DNA of 63,683 bases. Source: Defluviitaleaceae bacterium (lineage in GTDB: Bacteria; Bacillota; Clostridia; Lachnospirales; WQUN01). The DNA is taken from contig WQSG01000010.1 in assembly GCA_009788055.1 (NCBI GenBank), forward strand, positions 1 to 63,683, in the 5' to 3' direction. Below the pieces are notes generated by a model, which saw only the letters and a list, made by a program, of their open reading frames with translations, made no database searches and was not told the DNA's origin. The first letter of the stretch is position 1. Each line of letters starts with the position of its first letter. The translations under genes and the position numbers were made by a program. Positions 32,730 to 42,468 of this stretch are shown piece by piece.

Positions 32730-35006
32730 TTACAGTTTGAAGAATCCAACAAGCTGTTGCAAAATTTCTGCTTGAGAGTTGAGTTCTTCGGATGCGGCGG
32801 CGGCTTCTTCCGATACTGCGGAGTTTGCCTGCACCACGGTAGAAATTTGAGACAAGCCCGTTACCACTTGAGAGATAGCTTCGGCTTGGTCTTGTGACGC
32901 GGTGGAAATTGAGCTGACGATGGAGCGTACTTTGTCTGCGTTTTCCACGATTGTGCCCAGTGTTTCTGCGGTAGATTGTGCGATTTCGGAACCGGAGTCC
33001 ACTGTGGTGATGGATGTGCCGATAAGTTCCGTCGTTTCGCTTGCGGCGGTTTGTGAACGAGCGGCAAGGCTTCGTACTTCTTCCGCTACTACTGCGAAAC
33101 CGCGGCCATGTTCGCCTGCACGTGCGGCTTCAACTGCCGCGTTAAGTGCAAGAAGGTTTGTTTGGAATGCGATATCTTGAATGGTGCGGATGATTTTGGA
33201 GATGTTGTTTGAAGAATCCTTGATTTGGTTCATCGCATCAAGGGTGTGTTGCATTGCTTCGTTACCGTCTTGCGCGTTGCGTGTAGACATCTGGGAAAGC
33301 TCGTTTGCTTCTGTTGCGCTTTCGGCGTTTTGGCGTGTTTGTTGGTTAATAAGGTCTACGGAAGCGTTAAGTTCTTCCACAGAACTTGCTTGGTTTGTAG
33401 CACCGTTTGCCAAGTCCATCGCGCTGGCGGCAATTTGTTTAGAGCCTGAAAGAACTTGCTCGGACGCGGAAGCGATTTCGCTCATGGTGCGGTGCAAGCT
33501 GGTTGCGATGTTGTTAAGGGATGATTTTATCGCGCTGAAGCTGCCTACATAATCGCGTGTGATGCTAACGGTTAAGTCACCGTTGGAAACTTTTGTAAGA
33601 GTGTCTGCGATTTCGTTGATATAGGTGGACAGTGATGAAAGCGTATTGTTTACAGCCGTTTTAATTTTGAGGAAGTCACCTGCGTAGTTGCCGTTTACCG
33701 TTGTAGAGAAATCGCCGCGTGAAAGGTTGCCCATTACGTTGCTGATTTCTGTAAGCGGTGCGTCAACAGCCGCGGCAAGGTCGTTTAGCCCAATCATAAG
33801 CTCTTTCCAGCCGCCTTCATATTTGCTTGCATCAATTTTGTAGCTTAGTTCGCCTTTAACTGCGGCGGCTTTAATCATGGAATCCAACCCGTCGCTTACG
33901 CTTTGGATGTTTGCAACGGTTGCGCGTACACTGTTTGGAATAACCATTTTTTTGCCGGGCAAATCTTTAACTGTGATGTTGAAGTTACCTTTGCTTATTT
34001 CGCTTAATGCGTTAATTACAAGCCCAAGGTCTTCGCTGTTTTTCTCGGGGATATCGTTGATGCCGTCCATCATATCGCGGAAGGAGTTTTCGTATTTGCT
34101 GGCATCAATGCGGAAATCCGTATCACCCAGCGTGTTGTACTCGTGGTCAAGTTTGCTGAGGTCGTCAACCATGGCGCGGATAACGTCGATAACTTTAAGC
34201 ACGTCACCTGTGAGAATGCCCGTTTCGTCTTTGGCGAGATTATTTCTGTCGATGTTTACATTAAGCCGTCCGCGTGCAACGTCACCCAATGTTGTAACAA
34301 TGCTGTTTATCGGTTTTGTTATGGCCATCGTGATTACGAATGCCACAACAATGGCAATTACAACACCCACGATTGTAAGCACAACTGTTAAAACTGTGGT
34401 TTGGGTTGCAAGTGCGGCAATCTCTGCGGCACGGTTATCCATTGTTTGTTCTGTTTGTGCAAAGATATTGTCTGCGGTTACGCCAACTTCGCTGTAGATT
34501 GCAATTGCAGTATCCATAACTGCGGCAACCCTTGCGCGGCTGTCTTCGTCGCCAACTATACCTGCGCCCGATGTATTAAACATGGCGACCACTGCATCCT
34601 GATAGTAACGTCTTATTCCCGTTAACAGGTCTGTATGCAGGTCAATCAGGTATTGTCTTCTTTCCGGTAAAATCTGTGGGTCGTTCCTAAGGCTTGTGAT
34701 GTTTGTTTCAATACGCCCTGCGATTGTGTTCATTAGTTGAGTTCCGTTGTCCATAAGACCCCTCAACGTTTGCGTGTCGCTGATGCGGAAAGACATCATT
34801 GCCATTACGCGGCGCATATCCTGCAATTCTGCATACACGTGCGCAATTTGCTTGTACCTCTCAACAGGGTTGCTCATCATAAGCGAGGTGTTGTTGTTAA
34901 TCGTGTTTACGTTTACCGCCGCGTAAATTGCAACGATTGCCATAATCACAACCAAAATACCAAACCCAACTGCCAGCTTGCCGCCAATCTTTAAGTTTTT
35001 AAACAT
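32730..35006 (-). CDS. Methyl-accepting chemotaxis protein
   Basis: 758 residues; AGAAGGAGA upstream of ATG 35006. Helix 1 at about 12-32 ([20 protein letters not shown]), an extracytoplasmic four-helix-bundle sensor, helix 2 at about 205-230, a HAMP domain ([20 protein letters not shown]) and further HAMP-like repeats (two segments with the core [18 protein letters not shown]). The C-terminal signalling domain carries the hairpin tip [17 protein letters not shown] that contacts CheA/CheW. The repeated HAMP-like modules between the first HAMP and the signalling domain make it longer than usual. The ligand is unknown. Confidence 0.95.
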   Translation of the reverse strand: MFKNLKIGGKLAVGFGILVVIMAIVAIYAAVNVNTINNNTSLMMSNPVERYKQIAHVYAELQDMRRVMAMMSFRISDTQTLRGLMDNGTQLMNTIAGRIETNITSLRNDPQILPERRQYLIDLHTDLLTGIRRYYQDAVVAMFNTSGAGIVGDEDSRARVAAVMDTAIAIYSEVGVTADNIFAQTEQTMDNRAAEIAALATQTTVLTVVLTIVGVVIAIVVAFVITMAITKPINSIVTTLGDVARGRLNVNIDRNNLAKDETGILTGDVLKVIDVIRAMVDDLSKLDHEYNTLGDTDFRIDASKYENSFRDMMDGINDIPEKNSEDLGLVINALSEISKGNFNITVKDLPGKKMVIPNSVRATVANIQSVSDGLDSMIKAAAVKGELSYKIDASKYEGGWKELMIGLNDLAAAVDAPLTEISNVMGNLSRGDFSTTVNGNYAGDFLKIKTAVNNTLSSLSTYINEIADTLTKVSNGDLTVSITRDYVGSFSAIKSSLNNIATSLHRTMSEIASASEQVLSGSKQIAASAMDLANGATNQASSVEELNASVDLINQQTRQNAESATEANELSQMSTRNAQDGNEAMQHTLDAMNQIKDSSNNISKIIRTIQDIAFQTNLLALNAAVEAARAGEHGRGFAVVAEEVRSLAARSQTAASETTELIGTSITTVDSGSEIAQSTAETLGTIVENADKVRSIVSSISTASQDQAEAISQVVTGLSQISTVVQANSAVSEEAAAASEELNSQAEILQQLVGFFKL

Positions 35007-35037
35007 GGCTCTTTCTCCTTCTCTTTTTTTATTTTAT

Positions 35038-35100
35038 AGGGGAAAAAGCAAATCCATCGCGCTTTATGTAGTCAAAAGACGACTTGCTACCGTCTCCCCT
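35038..35100 (-). other. Possible folded leader of the chemoreceptor mRNA
   Basis: Outer pairs AGGGGA/TCCCCT enclose two hairpins on the minus strand, AGACG/CGTCT and AAGC/GCTT. ACGCAAAG upstream resembles part of the c-di-GMP-I riboswitch, but the tetraloop and receptor elements are not present, so I do not call one. Confidence 0.3.
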
Positions 35101-35187
35101 TTGCGTTCTCTTCAATTATAATATGTAAATGCCCCCTTGTGACGGGTACGCAGGGGGGTACTTTTTAACAAAAGTAGCTTAGAATAT

Positions 35188-35221
35188 AAAAAAATCGGAG
35201 AAATTATCTCTCCAATTTTTT
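35188..35221 (-). terminator. Terminator after the retropepsin-like gene
   Basis: On the minus strand TTGGAGA / TCTCCGA with a T-run TTTTTTT after it; immediately after the stop codon. Confidence 0.7.
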
Positions 35222-35723
35222 ACAAGGGGGGCAGATTCGCACTTTCCGTAATAAGCATTACACTGTCGCAAGCTAAAGAAAAACTACTTTGCTTACTTAC
35301 ATAAGGGTCGGGTTTTGGGTTGTCAACGAAGTAAAAACAATTATCCAAATTGTCTTGGAAGGGTCTGAAATATTCGATAACATTATCGCCCAATAAATTT
35401 TGCCGTATGTCTTTGCTTTTAGGGGTAAACGCCCACACGCCGGAAAGCAACCTCTGCCCGATAACAAGACCGGGGATTTGAAAAATATATCCGGGGGTGG
35501 ATGACACATACCCACCCATGGTAGCTTCTTTTCTTGGTAGTTTGTCCAAATTAAACCACTCGTACATTTCTTTGTTTAGTACTGTCAAATACGCGCCCGT
35601 ATCGTAAATGAATTTGATTTTGTCTGCGTCGGTGCTTCCTTCGCACACAATTTGAACACGAAGCGTAACCTGTCCTTTGGTTCGCTCGTACTCCATTTTG
35701 ATTTGCTCATCAAAAATATTCAC
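35220..35723 (-). CDS. Retropepsin-like aspartic protease family protein
   Basis: About 167 residues from GTG 35723, overlapping the upstream stop by four bases. FIYDTGAYLTVLNKEM has the DTGA active-site motif of single-domain (retroviral-type) aspartic proteases, followed by GYVSSTPGYIFQIPGLVIG and LLGDNVIEYF, which match the second half of the fold. No signal peptide, so probably cytoplasmic; as in retroviral enzymes, a dimer would be needed for activity. Forms a two-gene unit with the next entry. Substrate unknown. Confidence 0.7.
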   Translation of the reverse strand: MNIFDEQIKMEYERTKGQVTLRVQIVCEGSTDADKIKFIYDTGAYLTVLNKEMYEWFNLDKLPRKEATMGGYVSSTPGYIFQIPGLVIGQRLLSGVWAFTPKSKDIRQNLLGDNVIEYFRPFQDNLDNCFYFVDNPKPDPYVSKQSSFSLACDSVMLITESANLPPL

Positions 35724-36016
35724 CAAACCGTTACACCTTCCACTTCCAACGAACCGTTAAACCCAAAAATACCCGGTATGTTATCATAGTTAAAATCTTC
35801 ATATGCGCGTGGTGAGTACATGGGGTTTTTGAATTTATCATAAAATCCGTCCTCTTGCCCTTCAAAAATTGTGTCTGCCACGGCAACAGGTGTGCCGCCA
35901 ACTAACTTGCTGTGTTTTGTATAATCGCAATTCACTATCAGTACCCACTTGCCTACGAAATTTTTTTCCATTTCTTCATATGTCATGTAGATGGGTTTTT
36001 CTATCAGTTTTCGCAT
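35720..36016 (-). CDS. Hypothetical partner of the retropepsin-like protein
   Basis: 98 residues; start at ATG 36016 with AAGGAGCGG upstream rather than the earlier ATG at 36049. Contains IYMTYEEMEKNFVGKWVLIV, GGTPVAVADTIFEGQEDGFY and a C-terminal FNGSLEVEGVTVW. No family name recalled. The four-base overlap with the protease-like gene suggests a paired function. Confidence 0.65.
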   Translation of the reverse strand: MRKLIEKPIYMTYEEMEKNFVGKWVLIVNCDYTKHSKLVGGTPVAVADTIFEGQEDGFYDKFKNPMYSPRAYEDFNYDNIPGIFGFNGSLEVEGVTVW

Positions 36017-36087
36017 ATTCTTTCCGCTCCTTTTCAGAAGTTTCTTCATAGTTTCATTATATCCGATTTGTTTCCGTCGTCAACGAA

Positions 36088-38505
36088 CTACTCCAGCAAC
36101 TCTTTCGCGTGGATTTGGGTGATGGCATCGGCGGCGTTGGTTACTTTCAGCTTGGTGTAGATGAGTTCGAGGTGGGAGCGGAGGGACGAAACTTTTATGC
36201 CCATTTGGTATGCGATATCGCGCTGGCTTTTGCCATTGCAAAGCAAGTACATGACTGCCATTTGTTTTTCTGTAAATTTTATGGCTTCGCTTTGGGGCAG
36301 GGGCGCGTCGGTTGGGTTGTTTTCGATTTTTGCGCGGATAAGTTTTATGAAGGGTATGTGGCTTTTGTGTTCGCGTTGCTCTGCGCGTTTCAGAATCTTG
36401 AATAGCATTCCGGAAAGAACCGCGCCGTCGTTTACAAACATCTGTACATATTCATATGGTTGGGCGGTTAGCACGGCTTCTTCCAAATATTCGAGGGCTT
36501 CGCGCTGTCCCTTTTTTGTTTGGCGATATGCAATGGAAAGCAAAATTTGTGCTTCAAGAATATCCAGCGGGCGATTGAAGGTTTTTGCCATCTCCAAGAT
36601 TTTTCGCAGTAAAAGGATGGCGTGGTTGTATTTTTCTGTGACGATATACGCCCTGCAAGTGGTGAACGCGGCGTGAAGTTGCCACAAAAACGGCGCGTGG
36701 TAGCTGTGTTTTGCAAGCCATTCGCCTGCAACGGTTATGTTTTCGGAAGAGCCCGCGCTTTCCGGCGAGAACTCGCGCCGCGCAACAAATGCATTAAAAT
36801 TGTAATCGTCGGCGGGTACAATTTGCGCCACGGATTGCAAAATGGAATCGGCTTCTTCCGTTTCGCCCATCGCGTCCAAAATGCGCACCAAAATAAGCCG
36901 CTTGTTGCGGTTTGCCTCGGGGTTGGATGTGATATCGGGCATTGTGTTTGCGTTGATGGCGTGTGCGTGTGCTTCTTGTAAGCGGCCTTGTTCGTATAAC
37001 AATCCCGCCGTTAAAATTTCGTTGCGCAATGCCGTGCTTTCGCCGAACAACCAGCCTATTTTTTCGGTCTTCCAGTTTAACAGCTTGTACAATTCGTCGC
37101 TTACCGCCATTTCGGAATAATCGCGAATCCCTCTGCGAAGCGTGGGCATATGCAGCGTTAGATACCACTTGTACAGCTTGATGTTGTCGTCGGGTTTTTC
37201 CGCTTCCATTATTATTTTGTGGAACGGTATGCGGAAATCCAACAGTCGTACATAGTGAATTTCGTGCGCGTATTGCGGGTGCAAGCACGAGATTTCGTAA
37301 TGACGTGCGTAGTATTCGTCGGCTATTGCTGTAAGGTCTTCTGCGCGGCCGTCAAACAGCGCGGCATACGCCGTCAGAAATAATAAGTGCGGATACTTTT
37401 TTGCCGCGGTAATAAATTCCGCATGATTTAAAATCGGCGAAAGCTTTGCAATAGAAATATCTTTTTGCTCGCAGTCCGACAGTAAGTTGTAGCAACGCGC
37501 TATGCCTTCATGATTTTTTGTGCGTATAAAACACGCCGCCGCACCATAAAAATCCCCTTGGGAAAAATGCCACGCGGCTTCTTTTTCCGAAAGGGGAGTA
37601 ATAAATTCACTGCCGCGTTTTGCGGCTTTGGTTTGCAAAAATTCTTGAAACACGGGAAACCAGCGATACGCGCCGTTTTGCAAACGCGTAATAAGCCCGC
37701 CTTGGCGCGCCAATTCTTCAAGCATATCACTGCCCGTAACCTCTTCACACAATGGCGGCGTAAGTTCTTGCAAAAATGCCGTGCGCAACATAAATTCCTG
37801 CGCCGCCGTGCCGCAAATTTCCCAGATATTTTTTTGGATAAATTCATTTAAGTGGTCGTTTTTGTTTTCATCCAGAAACGCGCTTACGGCAATCGCCCAG
37901 CCGTGGCTTTGCTTGTATATTTCTTCGGCTTGCTCTCTGCCTATGCCCTGCGTTTTGCAAAGTGCGTTCACTTCTCTGAGGGAAAAGCGTAATTCTTCCG
38001 CGCCTATGGCGGCAATCTGCCCTTTAAGCCGCAAATCCGAAAAGCATTGCGGAAGCTTGTGACGGCTTATTAAAACCATTTGGAAATTTTCCGGCAGACG
38101 ATTAATTAAAATACGAATAAACTCCAAAACGGCGGGGCTGTTGATTAAATGGAAATCGTCAATCCCAATCACAGACTTTTTTTTAACCGCCAATGCAGAA
38201 ATTGCCTTAAGCACGGTTTTCTCGGGCGCATTGCCAAAATCCGAATGCGAACAAATTTCGCAGAGAATTTCGTTCCGTGGTTGGCAGGTGAAAAGTGCGG
38301 CGCAAACACGCTCGCAAAAAACACCCACGCTATTGTCATACTCATCCGCAGAAAAAATAGCCCTCGCACGGGACGTATGTTCCAACCACCGCGTCACTGC
38401 CAGCGTTTTGCCATACCCCGCCGGTGCCCCCACAAATATAACTCGACTGTCTTCCACATCCTGAAAAATACGAAATAAATCCCGCCGTTCAATAACAGAA
38501 GTCAA
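36088..38505 (-). CDS. MalT/LuxR-type ATP-dependent transcription activator
   Basis: 805 residues. TTG 38505 is chosen because AAGGGGTG lies five bases upstream; the frame is open further but lacks a ribosome site. N-terminal STAND ATPase: Walker A GAPAGYGKTLAV, Walker B-like SVIGIDDFHLI, sensor LISRHKLP. A long helical-repeat region follows (about 330-720), and a LuxR helix-turn-helix lies at the end (KFTEKQMAVMYLLCNGKSQR, VSSLRSHLELIYTKL). Such proteins sense a small inducer, often a sugar, and activate catabolic genes. Its target here is not evident; it is not next to a sugar operon. Confidence 0.9.
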   Translation of the reverse strand: MTSVIERRDLFRIFQDVEDSRVIFVGAPAGYGKTLAVTRWLEHTSRARAIFSADEYDNSVGVFCERVCAALFTCQPRNEILCEICSHSDFGNAPEKTVLKAISALAVKKKSVIGIDDFHLINSPAVLEFIRILINRLPENFQMVLISRHKLPQCFSDLRLKGQIAAIGAEELRFSLREVNALCKTQGIGREQAEEIYKQSHGWAIAVSAFLDENKNDHLNEFIQKNIWEICGTAAQEFMLRTAFLQELTPPLCEEVTGSDMLEELARQGGLITRLQNGAYRWFPVFQEFLQTKAAKRGSEFITPLSEKEAAWHFSQGDFYGAAACFIRTKNHEGIARCYNLLSDCEQKDISIAKLSPILNHAEFITAAKKYPHLLFLTAYAALFDGRAEDLTAIADEYYARHYEISCLHPQYAHEIHYVRLLDFRIPFHKIIMEAEKPDDNIKLYKWYLTLHMPTLRRGIRDYSEMAVSDELYKLLNWKTEKIGWLFGESTALRNEILTAGLLYEQGRLQEAHAHAINANTMPDITSNPEANRNKRLILVRILDAMGETEEADSILQSVAQIVPADDYNFNAFVARREFSPESAGSSENITVAGEWLAKHSYHAPFLWQLHAAFTTCRAYIVTEKYNHAILLLRKILEMAKTFNRPLDILEAQILLSIAYRQTKKGQREALEYLEEAVLTAQPYEYVQMFVNDGAVLSGMLFKILKRAEQREHKSHIPFIKLIRAKIENNPTDAPLPQSEAIKFTEKQMAVMYLLCNGKSQRDIAYQMGIKVSSLRSHLELIYTKLKVTNAADAITQIHAKELLE

Positions 38506-38529
38506 GAAAACACCCCTTAATGCAAAATG

Positions 38530-38558
38530 TTGTGATTTTTTTCGACACGCTGTATAAT
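38530..38558 (+). promoter_or_regulatory. Promoter of the candidate toxin gene
   Basis: TTGTGA (38530-38535), 17-base spacer, TATAAT (38553-38558). Confidence 0.8.
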
Positions 38559-38622
38559 AATGCCAAGCAGCCGTGGCGGCTGGTCGCACTCCACCATTTT
38601 TATATGGAAGGGAGGCGATACC

Positions 38623-38757
38623 ATGATTTCTGTATTCGATATAATCAAAGCCATATACTACGTTGTTTCAATTGCCATCAAGATACTTCATGCTTTGCGC
38701 AAGCGCGGTAACACGAAACGCGTGAAACGCAAAAGTAGCCGCCCACGTCACAGGTAA
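38623..38757 (+). CDS. Small hydrophobic basic peptide, candidate type I toxin
   Basis: 44 residues; ATG 38623 has GGGAGG seven bases upstream. One membrane segment (FDIIKAIYYVVSIAIKIL) is followed by a tail with about ten Arg/Lys (ALRKRGNTKRVKRKSSRP). Short membrane peptide, own strong promoter and an antisense promoter facing it from downstream are the layout of type I toxin genes such as txpA or bsrG. No close named relative is recalled, so toxicity is inferred. The untranslated leader of about 57 bases may hide the ribosome site. Confidence 0.7.
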   Translation: MISVFDIIKAIYYVVSIAIKILHALRKRGNTKRVKRKSSRPRHR

Positions 38758-38848
38758 CGGCTACCTTAAATGTAAGTTAATTTAAGCGGCCAGCCGCAGA
38801 ATCACGGTTGCGACCATAAAGCATGACCAGCGTTTGCGCGTTGGTCAT
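38731..38848 (-). ncRNA. Predicted antisense RNA antitoxin
   Basis: Starts about seven bases after the TATAAT at 38855-38860 on the minus strand and should end at the hairpin GTAGCCG/CGGCTAC (38735-38764), which is followed on that strand by TTTT. The RNA of about 118 bases is complementary to the last 23 bases of the toxin gene, to its stop codon and to its 3' untranslated part, as in convergent type I systems. Confidence 0.6.
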
Positions 38849-38854
38849 GTTTTT
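38822..38854 (+). terminator. Terminator of the toxin mRNA
   Basis: CATGACCA / TGGTCATG stem with an inner GCG/CGC, then TTTTTATT. Confidence 0.85.
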
Positions 38855-38882
38855 ATTATACCCAAAATGAAACTAAAATCAA
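38855..38882 (-). promoter_or_regulatory. Promoter of the antisense RNA
   Basis: On the minus strand TTGATT (38877-38882), 16-base spacer, TATAAT (38855-38860). No gene starts on this strand downstream until the toxin locus. Confidence 0.75.
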
Positions 38883-38910
38883 TACAAAAAATCAATTTAC
38901 AAACTCGCAC

Positions 38911-38939
38911 TTGCACAAACTAGATTTTTTTTCTAAAAT
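38911..38939 (+). promoter_or_regulatory. pyc promoter
   Basis: TTGCAC (38911-38916), 17-base spacer, TAAAAT (38934-38939), 48 bases before the start codon. Confidence 0.7.
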
Positions 38940-38986
38940 GTAACACAACTAAAAAAGTCTAAGAATGCTTCTTGAAGGAGTTGCTT

Positions 38987-41900
38987 ATGAAAAACAGAAA
39001 AATCAAAAAAGTGCTTTGCGCGAACAGGGGCGAGATTGCGATTCGCGTTTTCCGTGCGTGTAAAGACTTGGGGCTTAACACCGTTGCGATTTACGCGAAA
39101 GAAGACCAGTACAATTTATTCCGCACGAAGGCAGACGCTTCCTATATGGTTGGCGAAAATCGTACGCCTCTTGGCGCGTACTTGGATATTGACGCAATTA
39201 TCCGCCTTGCAAAAAGAAAAGGCGTTGACGCAATCCACCCCGGCTACGGTTTCCTTTCGGAAAATGCAAATTTTGCCCGCGCCTGTGAACAGAATGATAT
39301 TATCTTTATCGGGCCGCCATCGAATGTGCTTTCGCAAATGGGTGACAAACTTAACGCGAAGGAACTGGCGCAAAGCGTGAATGTTCCGACCATTCCCGGA
39401 ACGGAAAAACCGCTTACAGGCGTTGAAGAGGCAATTAAAAAAGCCAACGAGTACGGCTATCCCGTTATATTAAAAGCGGCGGCGGGCGGCGGCGGCAAAG
39501 GAATGCGCAAGGTAACAAATGATGACGAACTTAAAACGGTTTTCCCGCTGGTGGAAAGCGAAGCGTTGAAATCCTTTGGCAGCGGCGATATTTTCATGGA
39601 GAAATTTTTGGTAGAGCCGAAGCACATAGAAATTCAAATTCTTGCGGATAAACACGGCAACATCGTGCATTTGTACGAGCGCGACTGTTCTCTGCAACGC
39701 AGATATCAAAAGGTAATTGAAATCGCGCCGTCTGTTTCCGTGCCGAAAGATGTTCTGGAAAAAATTTATGCGGACGCGGTTAAAATTGCGAAAGCCGTAA
39801 ACTATGTAAGCGCGGGAACGGTTGAGTTCCTTGTGGACAACACAGGTGCGCATTACTTTATTGAAATGAATCCGCGCATTCAGGTGGAACATACCATCAC
39901 GGAATTTATCACGGGCGTTGACATTGTTCAGGCGCAAATTCTTGTTGCCGAGGGCATAGAGCTTTCCGACCCTCTCATTGACATTCCTTCGCAGGAGTCT
40001 ATTCGCGTAAACGGTATTGCAATCCAAAGCCGGGTTACAACGGAAGACCCCGGCAACCATTTCTCGCCCGATATCGGGCAGATTACCGTGTACCGCTCCA
40101 GCGGCGGGCATGGTGTGCGTTTGGACGCGGGCAACTGCTACACAGGCGCGGAAATTCTGCCGTACTACGACAGCTTACTTGTTAAAGTGTGTGCGTTCGG
40201 GCGTTCCTTCGACGCGGCAATACGCCGTTCCCGCCGCGCCCTTGGCGAAATGCGGATTCAAGGCGTAAAAACGAACATCCAATTTTTGAACAATATCCTT
40301 GACCATCCGCAGTTTCAAGCGGGAAATTGCCACACGACTTTTATTGACGATACGCCGTCTTTGTACGAATTACCCGCGTCACGCGACCGCGACACAAAAA
40401 TTCTTTCATATATAAGCGAACTTGCGGTGAACGGCGACCAAACCGCACCGCGCACTCTTGACCCTGCGCGTGTGCCTGAAATTCCTGCGGAATTTGGCTT
40501 TACCGTGCGTGACGGCTTAAAGCAATTGCTTGACCACAAAGGCCCCGATGCGGTGAAACAATACTGTTTGGACAGCAAAAAATTGTTGCTTTCGGACACA
40601 ACCCTGCGCGACGGGCATCAAAGTTTGCTTGCAACCCGTGTGCGCACCAAAGATATGGTTGCAATCGCGGAATATATGGCATACGCCATGCCCGATGCGT
40701 TCGCGCTGGAAATGTGGGGCGGCGCGACCTTTGACGTGGCGTACCGCTTCCTTAACGAATGCCCGTGGGAACGCTTGCGCCTTCTTCGCGAAAAAATCCC
40801 GAATATTCCGTTCCAAATGCTTCTGCGCGGCGCAAACGCCGTGGGCTACACAAGCTACCCCGACAACTTAATCCGCCAATTCATACGGGAAGCCGCAAAA
40901 TCGGGCGTGGATGTTTTCCGCGTGTTCGACTCCCTTAACTGGATGCCGAACATGGAGCTTTCCATTGAAGAGGTGCTTAACAACAATAAACTTTGCGAAG
41001 GTTATATCTGCTACACGGGCGATATTTCCGACCCGAAACGCGACAAATATAATCTGAACTACTATGTAAATATGGCGAAGGAACTGGAAAAACGCGGCGT
41101 GCATATTCTGGGTATTAAAGATATGTCGGGCTTGCTGAAGCCATATGCGGCAGAAAAATTGGTATCCACGCTGAAAAGCGAAGTGGGCTTGCCAATCCAT
41201 TTGCATACCCACGACACAAGCGGAAACGGCGTTGCCACGCTTCTTAAAGCGGCGGAAGCGGGCGTTGATATCGTGGATGTTGCAATCGCGTCCATGTCGT
41301 CCCTCACAAGTCAGCCGTCCATGAACTCCGTCGTTGCCGCGCTTCAAGGCCACGAACGCGACACGGGCATGGACGACCAAAAGCTTATTCCCATTTCGGA
41401 ATACTGGGAACAAGCGCGGAAATTCTACGCGCCATACGAGGAAGGACTTACTTCCCCCACAACGGATATCTACCGCTACGAAATGCCGGGCGGACAGTAC
41501 ACCAACCTTCGCGCACAGGTTGAAAGCGTGGGGCTTGGTTCAAGCTGGAAGGAAGTAAAAGAAAATTACAAAAACGTAAACGATATGCTGGGCGACATTG
41601 TAAAAGTAACGCCGTCCTCCAAAATGGTTGGCGATTTTGCAATCTTCATCACGCAAAACAATCTTACGCCCGAAAACATTGTTGAGAAGGCGAAAAATCT
41701 TGCGTTCCCCGATTCCGTTGTAAGTTACTTCTCGGGAATGATGGGACAGCCGCAGGGCGGTTTCCCGAAAGATTTGCAGGAAATAGTGCTAAAGGGCAAA
41801 ACCGCGATTACAGGCCGCCCCGGCGAACACTTAGAGCCTGTTGATTTTGAAAAAATTAAAGCGGAAATGGAAAGCTTCTGCCCCGAACCTACCATGCAAG

Positions 41901-42430
41901 ATATTGTTGCGTACTGCCTGTATCCGAAAGTAATCAAGGATTACTACGCGCACCGCAACCAAAATTCCGACCTGTCGATTTTGGATACGCCCGTTTTCTT
42001 CGGCGGCTTGCGCACGGGCGAATTTACCGAGGTGGAAATTGAGGACGGTAAAACCCTCCTTATCCGTCTTGTGCTAATCGGCGAGCCTGACGAAGAAAAT
42101 TATCGCCGCGTTGTATTTGAACTAAACGGCTTCCGCCGCGAAATTATAGTTCAAGACAAGACTATCGAAAAAACTTCCGTAAAAGCGGCGGCTTCTCTTA
42201 TCGCAGACCCCGAAAATCCAAAGGATATCGGCGCAAGCCTGCCGGGCATGGTTAGCAAAATAACCGTTTCCCAAGGCTCTGCCGTAAAAGAAAACGACGT
42301 TGTTGCCGTTATCGAGGCAATGAAAATGGAAACCACCATTGTAAGCAAATGCTCTGGCGTTGTGGGCAAGATATTCGTTACCGAAGGGCAACCCGTTAAA
42401 GCGGGCGAATTGCTTATGCAAATTGAATAA
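38987..42430 (+). CDS. pyc: Pyruvate carboxylase
   Basis: 1147 residues, AAGGAG six bases before ATG 38987. Makes oxaloacetate from pyruvate, bicarbonate and ATP. Biotin carboxylase at 1-450 (VLCANRGEIAIRVFRACKDL, HPGYGFLSENANFA, AAAGGGGKGMR, RDCSLQRRYQKVIE, IEMNPRIQVEHTITE); carboxyltransferase at about 530-800 (LLSDTTLRDGHQSLLATR, EMWGGATFDVAYRFL, DTSGNGVATLL, MSSLTSQPSMNSVV); biotin carrier at the end with EAMKMETT, whose lysine takes the biotin. Single chain of the usual length for the tetrameric enzyme. Feeds the reductive TCA branch or gluconeogenesis. Confidence 0.97.
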   Translation: MKNRKIKKVLCANRGEIAIRVFRACKDLGLNTVAIYAKEDQYNLFRTKADASYMVGENRTPLGAYLDIDAIIRLAKRKGVDAIHPGYGFLSENANFARACEQNDIIFIGPPSNVLSQMGDKLNAKELAQSVNVPTIPGTEKPLTGVEEAIKKANEYGYPVILKAAAGGGGKGMRKVTNDDELKTVFPLVESEALKSFGSGDIFMEKFLVEPKHIEIQILADKHGNIVHLYERDCSLQRRYQKVIEIAPSVSVPKDVLEKIYADAVKIAKAVNYVSAGTVEFLVDNTGAHYFIEMNPRIQVEHTITEFITGVDIVQAQILVAEGIELSDPLIDIPSQESIRVNGIAIQSRVTTEDPGNHFSPDIGQITVYRSSGGHGVRLDAGNCYTGAEILPYYDSLLVKVCAFGRSFDAAIRRSRRALGEMRIQGVKTNIQFLNNILDHPQFQAGNCHTTFIDDTPSLYELPASRDRDTKILSYISELAVNGDQTAPRTLDPARVPEIPAEFGFTVRDGLKQLLDHKGPDAVKQYCLDSKKLLLSDTTLRDGHQSLLATRVRTKDMVAIAEYMAYAMPDAFALEMWGGATFDVAYRFLNECPWERLRLLREKIPNIPFQMLLRGANAVGYTSYPDNLIRQFIREAAKSGVDVFRVFDSLNWMPNMELSIEEVLNNNKLCEGYICYTGDISDPKRDKYNLNYYVNMAKELEKRGVHILGIKDMSGLLKPYAAEKLVSTLKSEVGLPIHLHTHDTSGNGVATLLKAAEAGVDIVDVAIASMSSLTSQPSMNSVVAALQGHERDTGMDDQKLIPISEYWEQARKFYAPYEEGLTSPTTDIYRYEMPGGQYTNLRAQVESVGLGSSWKEVKENYKNVNDMLGDIVKVTPSSKMVGDFAIFITQNNLTPENIVEKAKNLAFPDSVVSYFSGMMGQPQGGFPKDLQEIVLKGKTAITGRPGEHLEPVDFEKIKAEMESFCPEPTMQDIVAYCLYPKVIKDYYAHRNQNSDLSILDTPVFFGGLRTGEFTEVEIEDGKTLLIRLVLIGEPDEENYRRVVFELNGFRREIIVQDKTIEKTSVKAAASLIADPENPKDIGASLPGMVSKITVSQGSAVKENDVVAVIEAMKMETTIVSKCSGVVGKIFVTEGQPVKAGELLMQIE

Positions 42431-42468
42431 AATTTTGATTGAATAAATTTTTATAGGGGGTGCTGTTT

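Noticed and set aside
35100-35125. ACGCAAAG before the chemoreceptor gene, like part of a c-di-GMP-I riboswitch
   Set aside because: The GAAA tetraloop stem and the rest of the conserved core are missing; only a generic three-stem fold is possible.
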